From positions 1-64,000 of the forward strand of contig CACWQS010000006.1 of NCBI GenBank assembly GCA_902763155.1: 64,000 bases of DNA, read 5' to 3'. The notes beneath the pieces were generated by a model, which worked only from the letters and a program-made list of their open reading frames with translations, was not told the DNA's origin and made no database searches. Positions 41,554-51,019 of the stretch are shown piece by piece. Source of the DNA: an uncultured Pseudomonadota bacterium (GTDB lineage Bacteria > Pseudomonadota > Alphaproteobacteria > RF32 > CAG-239). Positions within the stretch are counted from its first letter, which is position 1, and each line of letters opens with the position of its first letter. Both the position numbers and the translations under genes were made by a program.

Positions 41554-42261
41554 ATGAAGAGATTATATAAACGCCTAAAAGAAACAGGTTTGATAATTGT
41601 AGCGGTAATAACTTTCGGATTGCATAATGCATCTGCCCTTGTCCCTCTACCGGTATTTGATGGGCCGGATTTAGCTCAGAAAGCCTTACAGACTCTGCAA
41701 GAGACAGCGATGTCAGAACTGGAATCACAAGGTAATCAAATACTATCTAAAAAACTCACCGACTTAGGTTTTGGTGAAATGGCCGGAGAAGTTTTTGGTC
41801 CGGTTTTGGGACCAATGCTTGAAAATAATCCGTATATGCAGCAATTACAAAGTAGTTTAGGCAGTCTTGAAGACATGGCTAAAGACACAGCAAAATCAGC
41901 CGGAAAATGCGCACTGGATGCTAAGAAAGCACGTATGGAAGCCATAAAAAAATACAAAAAAGAATGTAAAGAAAATAATAAGGAAGATGAGGTCGAAGAA
42001 AAAAAATGTATTGAAGACGCCAAAGACAGAGTGAAAAAAATCGAAAAAGATGCTTTAGCCATTTGCAAAGCCGAACTTAATAAAAAGACAGCCGAAATTT
42101 CTGCGGCGGCTAAGCAACAGGCCAAAGACATGGGTGACTCTATGAAAAAAGACTATGAGAACACCAAGACAAAAGTCAATTCTGCAACCGATAAAGTCAA
42201 AAACACTTTTAATTGGAAAAAGAAAGATAAAGACAAAGAAGGTACACAAGGCGAGGAATAG
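41554..42261 (+). CDS. Exported Lys-rich helical protein, possibly VirB5/TrbJ-like
   Basis: 235 aa. The signal peptide ends near HNASA (about residue 28). The mature start VPLPVFDGPDLAQKALQTLQ resembles the DPxNLxQ opening of VirB5/TrbJ proteins. Thereafter it is mostly charged helix, with four Cys (GKCALD, KECKEN, KKCIED, AICKAE) regularly spaced in the helical part, and a highly basic then acidic tail. The C-terminal third is very Lys-rich. The function in the system is unknown; a VirB5-type pilus-tip role is a guess. Confidence 0.6.
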   Translation: MKRLYKRLKETGLIIVAVITFGLHNASALVPLPVFDGPDLAQKALQTLQETAMSELESQGNQILSKKLTDLGFGEMAGEVFGPVLGPMLENNPYMQQLQSSLGSLEDMAKDTAKSAGKCALDAKKARMEAIKKYKKECKENNKEDEVEEKKCIEDAKDRVKKIEKDALAICKAELNKKTAEISAAAKQQAKDMGDSMKKDYENTKTKVNSATDKVKNTFNWKKKDKDKEGTQGEE

Positions 42262-42264
42262 CAG

Positions 42265-43521
42265 ATGAAACAGTTGAAAAATATATTTAAACTAGGAACT
42301 GTCCTATTGCTGACTGTGGTAATAGGCCACAATGCTTCTGCCGCCTCTTCCGAATCTGCCTCTGCCGATTATAACGGCACATATATGGGACGTTACGTTA
42401 TATCTAAATATCTGGCCAATTTTTGCGAAATACCTGATGATGTTATTGTCGGTAAAATTGATGTATTAAAAAACTGTATGGATAAGTTGGCGGCCAAAAT
42501 GCGTAGCCAAAGCGCCCAAATTGCCGAAGAAGGTAAAAAAGATTGGGGATTTGCATTGGCAGACACTTGGAATATGGCTCTTACTCAAGCCGGAGCGGTG
42601 CGCGATAACAAAAAAAATTATGAAGATGATTATAATTCTCTCTGGCAAAGCACAGAAAAAACAGGAGATCAACATGCTGACCAGGCAGCCATGGCCAATG
42701 CAACCGAAAAGCAAATGTCACCGTTCTTATCTCTCTTGGCAATGCATGCAGAAAAGTTAAAAGCAGAAGCGCTCGGCAATTTACCAAATGTCGATCCTGA
42801 TATCTTATATGTAACTCCCGCTTCGGGACAAAAGGAAAATGTCGATTACAATGGTGCAAAGGAAGATATTCAGGTTGTGCCGAATGCACTCGCCATATAT
42901 TGTGAACTAAACGGAGAAGATTTTACAGATGTTGAGAAAAAAGATTTGGTAAAAAAGTGTTTAGATACTTTGCTCGCCAAAATGAACGATAAATCTTCCG
43001 AAGAAAGTAAACAAGCTAATGATGATTATTCGGTTATAATGGCTGAACAAGCACAAACCCTGATGATGCAGGCCGTTAACAAAAGTGCCGGTAATGTAGA
43101 ATATGACAAAGCCCGTAAGGCACAGGCAACGGCAAATTCACAAACCCAGACTGATTTTGAAACCACAACATCACACGCTTTTGTCAGCACATTGCAATTA
43201 CAAGGCATTAACGATTTTCGCACTTTCTTTGCTTCAGGAATGAAATTTACGGCACTTAAAAATTTAGCCGATGTAGATGCCGCTGCAGTTATCGAAAATA
43301 TGGAAAACGATGTTAACAAAGATGTTAAAGTTGAAGATTTTGACGCTCAAAATCAGGTTGAAGAGGTTAAGGTAACAGTCGATCCGGGAGAAGTAGAAGA
43401 AGTAGATCCGGAAACAGCAGATGAAGATAAGGCTGAAATCGGTTATGATGACGGTGGAAGTACTTCATCAGGAGATGAACCTTCCGTAAGTGATATGATT
43501 GATAATAACTCGGAGCAATAA
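42265..43521 (+). CDS. Exported helical protein of the secretion locus
   Basis: 418 aa, signal peptide to about residue 27 (HNASA-type cleavage like the preceding gene). Two similar Cys-containing segments recur: KYLANFCEIPDDVIVGKIDVLKNC (split: FCEIPDD and VLKNCMDKLAAKM) and IYCELNGEDF with VKKCLDTLLAKM, about 170 residues apart, indicating an internal duplication with a Cys pair in each half. The end is acidic (EEVDPETADEDKAE). No family is recognised. It begins 3 nt after the preceding stop. Confidence 0.6.
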   Translation: MKQLKNIFKLGTVLLLTVVIGHNASAASSESASADYNGTYMGRYVISKYLANFCEIPDDVIVGKIDVLKNCMDKLAAKMRSQSAQIAEEGKKDWGFALADTWNMALTQAGAVRDNKKNYEDDYNSLWQSTEKTGDQHADQAAMANATEKQMSPFLSLLAMHAEKLKAEALGNLPNVDPDILYVTPASGQKENVDYNGAKEDIQVVPNALAIYCELNGEDFTDVEKKDLVKKCLDTLLAKMNDKSSEESKQANDDYSVIMAEQAQTLMMQAVNKSAGNVEYDKARKAQATANSQTQTDFETTTSHAFVSTLQLQGINDFRTFFASGMKFTALKNLADVDAAAVIENMENDVNKDVKVEDFDAQNQVEEVKVTVDPGEVEEVDPETADEDKAEIGYDDGGSTSSGDEPSVSDMIDNNSEQ

Positions 43522-43535
43522 TGGGGAGTGAAAAT

Positions 43536-44246
43536 ATGAAAAATGTAGCATACCTCATATTCAGTTTAAGTCTGGCTCTTTTCCCGTGTTTAGCCTCTGC
43601 TAAAACGGCACCGATTACCGTTGTTACCAACTCCGTTGAAGAGGCTCAGAAAGAAATTGAAAAGTTTAATGATAATATGGAAGTTGTTACCGATGTGCAA
43701 ATGATGGTTAATTCTGCACGTGATGAACTTAATAACCTCAAAGAAGAAGCCATGAAGAAGGCATCAGCCTATGCGTTGGAAAAAGCCCAAAAGGCGGTGG
43801 CAAAAAACAAAACCCTTTCCGGTATTGCCGATAAAATGAAGTTTGGCGATTTTGCTACTGCAGCTGCTCGCGATGCTTATAAGGATAAGTATGTTTTCAA
43901 ATCTGATGTTAAAAATGATGTTGAAGCCCAAGTAAAGTATGACGAAAACATCAACGAGGTTCTCATTAACAATATCAGTGCCATGTATGCGCAGTCCTTA
44001 GCTAAAAGATATGCATTACAAAAAGAAGGGAAAGAATTACTGGAAGAAGAGAAAAAGCAGATTAATGACGAAACGAGTATGATTAATGAGGTTAAAAATG
44101 TTAAAATGCGCGCCAATAAGCGTTGGATAAACATCTTAATTTCAATGGCCGGACACCAAAATAACGAGGCAACGATTCAGATGCAGGCTCTAAAGCAAAT
44201 AGAAGACAAGGAAGAGCAGTCAGGCTCGGAAGATGAGGCAAAGTGA
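43536..44246 (+). CDS. Exported helical protein, VirB5/TrbJ-like
   Basis: 236 aa from the second ATG (behind GGGGAG), giving the signal peptide MKNVAYLIFSLSLALFPCLASA; the ATG at 43521 also has a GGAG and is possible. The mature protein is one long helical region ending NKRWINILISMAGHQNNEATIQMQALKQ, similar in style to the conserved C-terminus of VirB5/TrbJ, where a Gln/Asn/Glu-rich helix packs in a bundle. This is the best VirB5 candidate of the block, but similarity is only by pattern. Confidence 0.6.
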   Translation: MKNVAYLIFSLSLALFPCLASAKTAPITVVTNSVEEAQKEIEKFNDNMEVVTDVQMMVNSARDELNNLKEEAMKKASAYALEKAQKAVAKNKTLSGIADKMKFGDFATAAARDAYKDKYVFKSDVKNDVEAQVKYDENINEVLINNISAMYAQSLAKRYALQKEGKELLEEEKKQINDETSMINEVKNVKMRANKRWINILISMAGHQNNEATIQMQALKQIEDKEEQSGSEDEAK

Positions 44247-44257
44247 GGAGAAAGATA

Positions 44258-45757
44258 ATGAATAAGTTGTTCAAAAATTTGCTGTTATCTCTGTTGCCGA
44301 TGCTTATGGTTACATATCCTGCGTTGGCTCTGAACGAGCTCGATGTTCCGGAGCTGGGATCGGCTGCCGTTTATGAAATTGAACAATTATTAAAAGAAAA
44401 TAATATTTCTTTTGGCAGTAATTTACATGAAGCCGATGAAAAACAGCAACAAAGCGATGGTAATGAAGGAAAACATTTGTTCTGGGATAAGGTTAAAAAG
44501 ACAGCGATGAAATCGGCGGAAAATGCCGGTAAAGCCGCTTTGGAACAAGCAAAATCAGGCAATTTCAATCTTCAAGATATGGCAGGCAGTATTGCAGAGG
44601 GAGCCATGCCGGATATTTCTCAATTCAGCCCTTCGGATTTACTGAATTTGGTTAAGAAGAAAAAGGGCGCCAAAAAAGATTTGGAAGAAGCCAAAGAAGA
44701 GCTGAAATCTATAGAAGATGCCGAATTGCAAGAGCGAAATGATAAGATTAAAGCTATTCGCTCGGAATTGTTAGAGTGCGAAACTGCACTTGCCGCCTTG
44801 CCGCCGGAAAGTCCGACTCGAATTACTCTAGAACCAAGAGCGGTGCAACTGCGTATGGAACTGGAAGATTTGGAAGCCAACGAAGATTCTACCGTTGAAG
44901 AAACAAATACTGAAGGCAATAATCAGACAGCGACAGATTTATCTGTCGGAGAAGGACAGACCCCTGAGCCTAAAAAAGAATCTACCATGGAAAAATTAAA
45001 AAAGAAAAAGAATGCCATTGCCAAAAAATATGAAAAAGCCAAAGCAAAAGCTATGGAAAAAATAGCGAAAGCTCAGGAAGAATACGAGAACTTTACCAAA
45101 GTCTTAGATACTTCTGCCAAATTTCAGGAAATGCAGAAAAAAACCGATGAGTATATGAACAAAATTTTTGGCGAACAGGAGGAAGAGGAAGTTGAAGACA
45201 TTTATGCTCAAGTTATTACCGATTTTTTCTTAGATGAAGACGAGATTGTGAACTCTGAAAATATTACCCGTGTTGCCAAAAAACGCAAGCAAGCATACTA
45301 TTATGCACTACAAGATTTATTTGTTACAGCCACACAAGGCGACGGCACATCTTTGCAAACCAGAGAAGAAGCCGATACAGCACGTGAAACTATGACTGAA
45401 GAAGCCGATACAAATTTCGGAGCCAAAAATATGCAGATGTCAGTCGAATTTCAGATTATCAGAAGTTCGGCACAGTTAACTAAAATGCTCTTGGCAAAAT
45501 TAAAGATGGATTCTTTGCAACATATCCAAAGTTGGACCAATTTTTACAAGTTGAATGATTATTCGCAAGACTTCACATCGTTTAATTTGGATAATTATAA
45601 GTTTGATCCGAGTCTGAAAGGTAAACTTAAATCTAAGGGAAAAAGTTTGCTCAATAAATATAAGAATAAAGCTAAAAATGCTGCGAAGAGTGCTGTGCAA
45701 AAATCGCAGGGTGTCGTAGATAGCGCTGTAAAGAAGGCTGTCGGCGATGATAAATAG
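44258..45757 (+). CDS. Exported coiled-coil protein of the secretion locus
   Basis: 499 aa from the ATG behind GAGGAG; five codons upstream lies another ATG overlapping the preceding stop. Signal peptide to about residue 24 (TYPALA). Charged heptad-rich stretches follow (about 140-170 and 250-300, KKKKNAIAKKYEKAKAKAME), and a tail with basic Lys/Ser repeats. A segment FQIIRSSAQLTKMLLAKLKMD near residue 405 resembles the bundle helix seen in the neighbouring proteins. No enzyme motif is seen. Confidence 0.6.
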   Translation: MNKLFKNLLLSLLPMLMVTYPALALNELDVPELGSAAVYEIEQLLKENNISFGSNLHEADEKQQQSDGNEGKHLFWDKVKKTAMKSAENAGKAALEQAKSGNFNLQDMAGSIAEGAMPDISQFSPSDLLNLVKKKKGAKKDLEEAKEELKSIEDAELQERNDKIKAIRSELLECETALAALPPESPTRITLEPRAVQLRMELEDLEANEDSTVEETNTEGNNQTATDLSVGEGQTPEPKKESTMEKLKKKKNAIAKKYEKAKAKAMEKIAKAQEEYENFTKVLDTSAKFQEMQKKTDEYMNKIFGEQEEEEVEDIYAQVITDFFLDEDEIVNSENITRVAKKRKQAYYYALQDLFVTATQGDGTSLQTREEADTARETMTEEADTNFGAKNMQMSVEFQIIRSSAQLTKMLLAKLKMDSLQHIQSWTNFYKLNDYSQDFTSFNLDNYKFDPSLKGKLKSKGKSLLNKYKNKAKNAAKSAVQKSQGVVDSAVKKAVGDDK

Positions 45758-45767
45758 GAGGTGCTGA

Positions 45768-48700
45768 ATGTTGAAAAAATATATTTATATAGCAATTTGC
45801 GCACTGTTTTGTTTTGGTTATACCAAACAAACGCAAGCACTGTTTCCCGATTTAACACCACTTGATTCAAGCCCCAGTAATATGCAGTTTGATGTTCCGG
45901 GAGCAATTGCTTCTTCAATCGAACTTGTTTCATCAGAAAATGCAATTGAAACCGTTATTGATAACGTCAAAAAAAAATTAAAGATAGATGAGTTGGAACA
46001 CCATCTTAAATCTTATGCTTCGAATTTGGCCAGCAGCACTTATGCCAAAACGCTAAATAAAATTGCCGGTAAAAAAGTTGTATCGTCATCACGCCTTATT
46101 GATGAAAAAACTTCTGTAAAATTAGATGATGAAGCCGATATTCAAAAAGTGTTTGTTGAAAGATTTTTACAATATCCGAGTGCAAAAGATGATGTCAAAG
46201 CTAATTATAAGAAAATCGGCGAGCAATTTAAAATAGATACCACACTGGAAGTTTACATTGTTGCTCGTGAAACGGAAATTGAATTGAATAAAAAGTTGGA
46301 AGAACTTGATAAAATTGAAAATTGCTTGTTTGGCGGTGAGGATTGCGATGCGGCAGGACTGGATACTCCTGACTATAATTGTCAGGAATCGAAAGATTCG
46401 GAAGACCAAATGTGTTTGTGGCGCGCTAATCTTCTGATTGCCCGGATTTATGATCGTATAATGTGGTATAATGAATTTTTATTAGCGCTTGATGCCCAAT
46501 ATCGTGCAGCAATGGCTATTGAAGATGGAGTTAAAATTCGTGAATATAAAGATGAAAAAAATAAAACATCATCATTGCAGATATTTGAACAATACCAAAC
46601 CGCACAAATATCTTATAATTGGGGGGCAGATTTTGCTGATTTGGAATGGTTTGACGGTTCCGGAGCCGAAGCTGAGGTTACTACGGAAGGTGATTTTGAT
46701 ATAATTGACCGCGCCGGCGGTTTCCAAGGTGCAGTTGCCGGTAAAAAAGAATCTTACGACAGCATGGTTGAAATCGAAGATGCTAATCGCTCAGTTGAAA
46801 AGGCTCTACGTGCCCATAATGTCAAAAATAAATTATCTTCATTTCGTCGCGTATATGAGTTTTATCATCAAGCACAAGACTATTTGAAAAAGGTCAATGA
46901 GCATCTAACTATGTCTGAAGAATGCGTTCACAATTACCTTAATCAATATTATCAAAACGGTATAAATGCGTGGGTTGGTCATGATTGCAGCATTTATAGC
47001 GGAGGACGAATGGCTTGTGCTTATAGCGATGGAGTAGAAGCCGGAGCCGGTCAATTTGACATTCCTTGTCCGCAAGATTCGTCAAAGATGTGCTACGTTA
47101 CCGAAATAAACGATATTTCTAATCGTTCCGGTTTATCCGGTCTATTGCTTGAGCGTTATAATGAAAGCAAATCTTTGGCCGCCAGCGGAGAAATAGCAAC
47201 TTATGAAACTGGAGAAGAAGCCGGAGCTGATTATGTTATTCCTCGTTCTTCATCGGGAAGTGATAAAGATGATTTACGTTCCAATACTATTCCTAACAGT
47301 GATGCTCTTGAGAGCCGTGGCGAAAAAATGAAAGATAAGAGCGATTCTAAAAGTCCGAGTATTGAAGAAGAAATGCTTGAGGAAACTCGAGCGGCGAATC
47401 GATTGAATTGGAAGATAGGAGCCGGTGTCGGACGAGACATGGTGGCAGATATTAATGGAGACGGCGTCGGGTTCGGTAACATTAAGAGCCGTTATCCGCT
47501 GTGGAATGACCAAAAAGAATTTTATGATCAATATATTAACGGTAAATATGCCAATATGCAGCAATATGTAGCCTCAATTCCAGTCAGTGATTTGGTTATT
47601 GCCGCCGCCCGTGCCGCAAATGCTTTGATTGAATACCCTAAAGATCCGTTGGTTGATTTACGCCAAAAGGAAGCCAAAGAGATTGATAAACTTGAGGAGA
47701 GCTTACCTGAAGAAAATGATAATTCTTTAGCAGAATTAGTACAGGAAGAAAAAGAAGCACTAAACAATTTGCGTCAAACTCATGTTACGGAAATGCAAAA
47801 GATACAAGATAAAATATCTGCAGCAAATACCAAAATAGAAAAACTCAATATTATACTTGATAGTTCAAATAAGAAATTCAATGAACAAAATAAGCGTTTA
47901 GATTATGCTGAAACTAACACTCCGCAAAATGAGGATAATATTCGCTATGAACAGGAAATGTATGCCGAACGCGGTGAAAAAGGAGGAGTTACTTCAGATG
48001 AAATTCCATCTCCGTATGAAGAACAGTTTAACGACAATATTGAGCAAAATAATGCTGATGCCATTGAAGCCGAAGCTATAATGGAAGAATTAAGCGGAAG
48101 CACGGCAGAACTTGAAGCACAAATTGAAAAACTTAAAGAAGATATCAAAACTTATCAAATTGAACTCAATAACGAGATTAAGCGATATGTTAAAGTTTCA
48201 AGCGATACAATCCGTACTTATCGGGATAAAGTTAATCAATCCTTGGCTGAAAAACAATCTTCCGGCGCACTATCTAAAATTATTGCCGCGGCTTCAGAAG
48301 TTGAAGCCGTAGGGGTGGCCGTAGGCACTGTTGAATGTGTGCGTCAAAAAGTTATTGAAAAAATAAAAGCGGCAGAAGAACAAATGCACCAAATGCAAGC
48401 TTCAAATGACATTTATTATCCGGAAAACAAGGATAAAATATTAGCCGTTCATCAGAAAATGATTGATGAAATAATGTCTCTGGGAGAGAGTGTTGAAGTT
48501 ATCGGTTGCGGCAATATGGAAGATGAAATTTTAGCAGATATAACAATCGGTGCGATTGTTGATGCTATTATGTCTATGTGCGAGGGAGATTACTGCACTA
48601 CTCCGGAATCTGATAATGGCGAAGACGCGGTATATTTCGTCAGTTTAGACGGCAAGCCGCGCGATTTTAGAGCACCGACTGCTCCTTTGGGTTTTGCTTT

Positions 48701-49898
48701 TCCTCCGCTCAGAGAAATTTTTTATTTTGATGAGCAAGATTATGAAAATGTCGAAAGATATTTTGAGGGAGATGAAGAACCTAGTAAAAGCCAAGATATA
48801 ACCATAACCGGTGAAGGCTTTTTAAACAGCGGAGCCGAAATACCGGAAATTTGGAAATATATACTAAAAGTTCGCTCTTTCGAGGAAAAAGAATTTGATA
48901 TAGAAAAATTGTTTGATCGCGGTAATCCGCAAATAGCATTGGTTCGTTCCGGTATTTTCCCTTGTAAATATAATGGAGGTTATGTAGATGCCGCACTAAA
49001 AAATAAGAATATCGGTACGATTATCAAAATAGAAACAGACGATGTTATATACGGATACAATCCGCAGGCAACCGAAGATAATGTAATTGAACAGTCATGC
49101 CGTCTGTTAGGGGTATATGAAGGACGTTTGATTGATACGGAATCAGATTATGCCGAATTAATTCCGGCTTCAGCGAATAATGTTTTGGAAAGCAGTGAAT
49201 TGGGGCAGGTATTGACTTATATAGAGGACCCGATGCCGGAAATATTAAAGATATTCGGGCAAAAGCCGCAATTCAAACTATCATTTAATCAAGTGTTTTT
49301 GAGTGCTATCAAAAATGTGAGTAATCCTGATGGTATAGATGAAGATGATGCCGCCAACGAACAATATAAATATGCTATGCGCATTATGTTTGTACATAAT
49401 CAATTCGGGGACTATTTGGATTTTATTGATATGAAAACACAAGCAGAAGAAATGTTAGAGCGTTACAAAGAACAAATGCAAGACATTCACCAAAAATTGC
49501 AAGATATTTTTAATGAATTTGGTGATACAATAAGCGAAGATTTTGATTTGGCTGATGAAAATGATTATTCTCTGGCTGAAGATTCTTTAGAGGGATATAA
49601 AGTTGCATTTGTGCGTCAGACAAAAGAAAAATTAGATAAAATCAGGAGCTTGCAAACTATGGATGATATTCAGGAAGCAACAGATAGATTGGAAAACAAG
49701 ATAAATCTTCTTGAGCTCGATGAAGATGAAGTAACTGAGATCAGCGGTTCGGAAAGTATTGCAGAGCTTGATTTCAAAATTAAACAAACAACAGCCAATA
49801 ATGGTATTGCCGATGAGTATAATAAAAAAGGTGCAGAAGAATTTGAAAAACAGATCAGAAGACTGCAAAAACCATATTGTGCGGTATATGCAAAATAA
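45768..49898 (+). CDS. Giant exported coiled-coil protein (1376 aa)
   Basis: Signal peptide to about residue 25 (TKQTQA). The rest is soluble and mostly helical: long predicted coiled coils at about 620-690 (EEKEALNNLRQTHVTEMQKIQ region) and 770-820, several Cys clusters (CLFGGEDCDAAGLDTPDYNC; CVHNYLNQYY...DCSIYSGGRMAC; CEGDYCTTPE), and a helical C-terminus. No known domain is recognised and no membrane segment follows the signal. It is the last of five exported proteins and precedes virB8. The multiple Cys imply disulfides in the periplasm or outside. It could be a surface adhesin, an extended pilus-associated protein or a scaffold. Confidence 0.7.
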   Translation: MLKKYIYIAICALFCFGYTKQTQALFPDLTPLDSSPSNMQFDVPGAIASSIELVSSENAIETVIDNVKKKLKIDELEHHLKSYASNLASSTYAKTLNKIAGKKVVSSSRLIDEKTSVKLDDEADIQKVFVERFLQYPSAKDDVKANYKKIGEQFKIDTTLEVYIVARETEIELNKKLEELDKIENCLFGGEDCDAAGLDTPDYNCQESKDSEDQMCLWRANLLIARIYDRIMWYNEFLLALDAQYRAAMAIEDGVKIREYKDEKNKTSSLQIFEQYQTAQISYNWGADFADLEWFDGSGAEAEVTTEGDFDIIDRAGGFQGAVAGKKESYDSMVEIEDANRSVEKALRAHNVKNKLSSFRRVYEFYHQAQDYLKKVNEHLTMSEECVHNYLNQYYQNGINAWVGHDCSIYSGGRMACAYSDGVEAGAGQFDIPCPQDSSKMCYVTEINDISNRSGLSGLLLERYNESKSLAASGEIATYETGEEAGADYVIPRSSSGSDKDDLRSNTIPNSDALESRGEKMKDKSDSKSPSIEEEMLEETRAANRLNWKIGAGVGRDMVADINGDGVGFGNIKSRYPLWNDQKEFYDQYINGKYANMQQYVASIPVSDLVIAAARAANALIEYPKDPLVDLRQKEAKEIDKLEESLPEENDNSLAELVQEEKEALNNLRQTHVTEMQKIQDKISAANTKIEKLNIILDSSNKKFNEQNKRLDYAETNTPQNEDNIRYEQEMYAERGEKGGVTSDEIPSPYEEQFNDNIEQNNADAIEAEAIMEELSGSTAELEAQIEKLKEDIKTYQIELNNEIKRYVKVSSDTIRTYRDKVNQSLAEKQSSGALSKIIAAASEVEAVGVAVGTVECVRQKVIEKIKAAEEQMHQMQASNDIYYPENKDKILAVHQKMIDEIMSLGESVEVIGCGNMEDEILADITIGAIVDAIMSMCEGDYCTTPESDNGEDAVYFVSLDGKPRDFRAPTAPLGFAFPPLREIFYFDEQDYENVERYFEGDEEPSKSQDITITGEGFLNSGAEIPEIWKYILKVRSFEEKEFDIEKLFDRGNPQIALVRSGIFPCKYNGGYVDAALKNKNIGTIIKIETDDVIYGYNPQATEDNVIEQSCRLLGVYEGRLIDTESDYAELIPASANNVLESSELGQVLTYIEDPMPEILKIFGQKPQFKLSFNQVFLSAIKNVSNPDGIDEDDAANEQYKYAMRIMFVHNQFGDYLDFIDMKTQAEEMLERYKEQMQDIHQKLQDIFNEFGDTISEDFDLADENDYSLAEDSLEGYKVAFVRQTKEKLDKIRSLQTMDDIQEATDRLENKINLLELDEDEVTEISGSESIAELDFKIKQTTANNGIADEYNKKGAEEFEKQIRRLQKPYCAVYAK

Positions 49899-49917
49899 TT
49901 AAAAGAGGTGTAATTTG

Positions 49918-50667
49918 GTGCAACTGGGACAAGGCAATAAAAAAATATATATTACCGATGCGCATAAGAGGAAAAATGCGCAGTATGAGCCGCAATACAT
50001 TACAGATTCGGAATATCAGACATCTTCATCTAAAGAAGTGTATTTTCGTTGGTTATCCCGTTTGGTTACTCTATGTGCGATTTTATCATTAGGTTTCTTT
50101 TTATGTTCTACGTTGGTAATCTTTCGTTTAGCGCCGGAGATTATAGTTGAACCGCTGTTAATAACAACGCAGACCGATTCAGACAATATGGTGCGCGTAG
50201 AGCCGATTATGGAAAAGATGCAGTCGATTCATCAATTAACGGAAATGCATGTAAAACAATATGTTATACTACGTAATACAGTTATAAATGATCAAAATGA
50301 AATGAGAACACGCTGGGGTCCGGGAGGAATTGTCCACTATCTCTCAACGCCTTCAGTTTATTCGGAATTTGTAGGACGTAATGCTCTGGCGGTAAATAAG
50401 ATGTTTGATAACGAATATTCAAGTGAAGTTCGTATTGATAGCGTTGCAAAGGTAAGTGAGCATAGCCCGGCATGGTATGTCAATTTTACAATATATAATT
50501 TATCGCGCACACGCGGCGGTGACGGGGCATTAGTTCTTAAAACCGTGCGTTTTCGGGCCTCGGTTACTCCTAAATTTTATCCGGAGCGCAAAGCTGTTTA
50601 TGCCCGTATTGTTAATCCTTTAGGCTTTACTGTTGTCAAATACAGTCAAGACGTTATTCGCGAATAA
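49918..50667 (+). CDS. VirB8-like protein A
   Basis: 249 aa from GTG, 7 nt after AGAGGTG; the preceding TTG is an alternative. A cytoplasmic N-terminus of about 45 residues leads to one membrane helix (about 50-70) and a periplasmic NTF2-like domain of VirB8/DotI type, with the opening helix LTEMHVKQYVILRNTVINDQNEM and closing NPLGFTVVKYSQDVIRE. It is clearly related to the second VirB8-like protein at 51020 (shared VKQYVxLR/VRQYVLLR and NPxGFxVxxY). VirB8 is the periplasmic assembly hub of the inner-membrane complex. Confidence 0.78.
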   Translation: MQLGQGNKKIYITDAHKRKNAQYEPQYITDSEYQTSSSKEVYFRWLSRLVTLCAILSLGFFLCSTLVIFRLAPEIIVEPLLITTQTDSDNMVRVEPIMEKMQSIHQLTEMHVKQYVILRNTVINDQNEMRTRWGPGGIVHYLSTPSVYSEFVGRNALAVNKMFDNEYSSEVRIDSVAKVSEHSPAWYVNFTIYNLSRTRGGDGALVLKTVRFRASVTPKFYPERKAVYARIVNPLGFTVVKYSQDVIRE

Positions 50668-50815
50668 TATTTGTTTAATTTATTTTAATCTTTTTACCTT
50701 ATGATAAAATCCAAAGGAGTATTCTCTGCGTCTTGCGATGAGCTTAAACGTTGGGAAAATCCTTAAGTGTAGTCGATTCTATGCTTTGACGTCGAAAAAT
50801 GTAGAGAGATGAAAA

Positions 50816-51004
50816 ATGTTTAAAAAAATTTTGATAGCGGGAACTATTTTGGCTCTTACTGCCTGCAGTTTGTTCGGTTCGTATTATGAACCGGAAACGG
50901 TCGGAATTGGTAAGGATGTGAACGAACTGAAACTTTCGCCGTGCGCATGTATGCAAATTGAGATGATAAAAAGTGTGCCGGATTGGTTCTTGGAAACAAT
51001 ATAG
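50816..51004 (+). CDS. Small VirB7-like lipoprotein
   Basis: 62 aa. A signal with lipobox LTAC gives a lipidated Cys at residue 18, followed by a 45-residue mature peptide with a second Cys pair (SPCACMQ) and a DWF motif near the end. Its size and position between the VirB8 genes and just before virB9 fit VirB7, which anchors VirB9 in the outer membrane. The 148 bp upstream of it hold no other gene. Confidence 0.7.
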   Translation: MFKKILIAGTILALTACSLFGSYYEPETVGIGKDVNELKLSPCACMQIEMIKSVPDWFLETI

Positions 51005-51019
51005 CGGAGAATTTGACCG

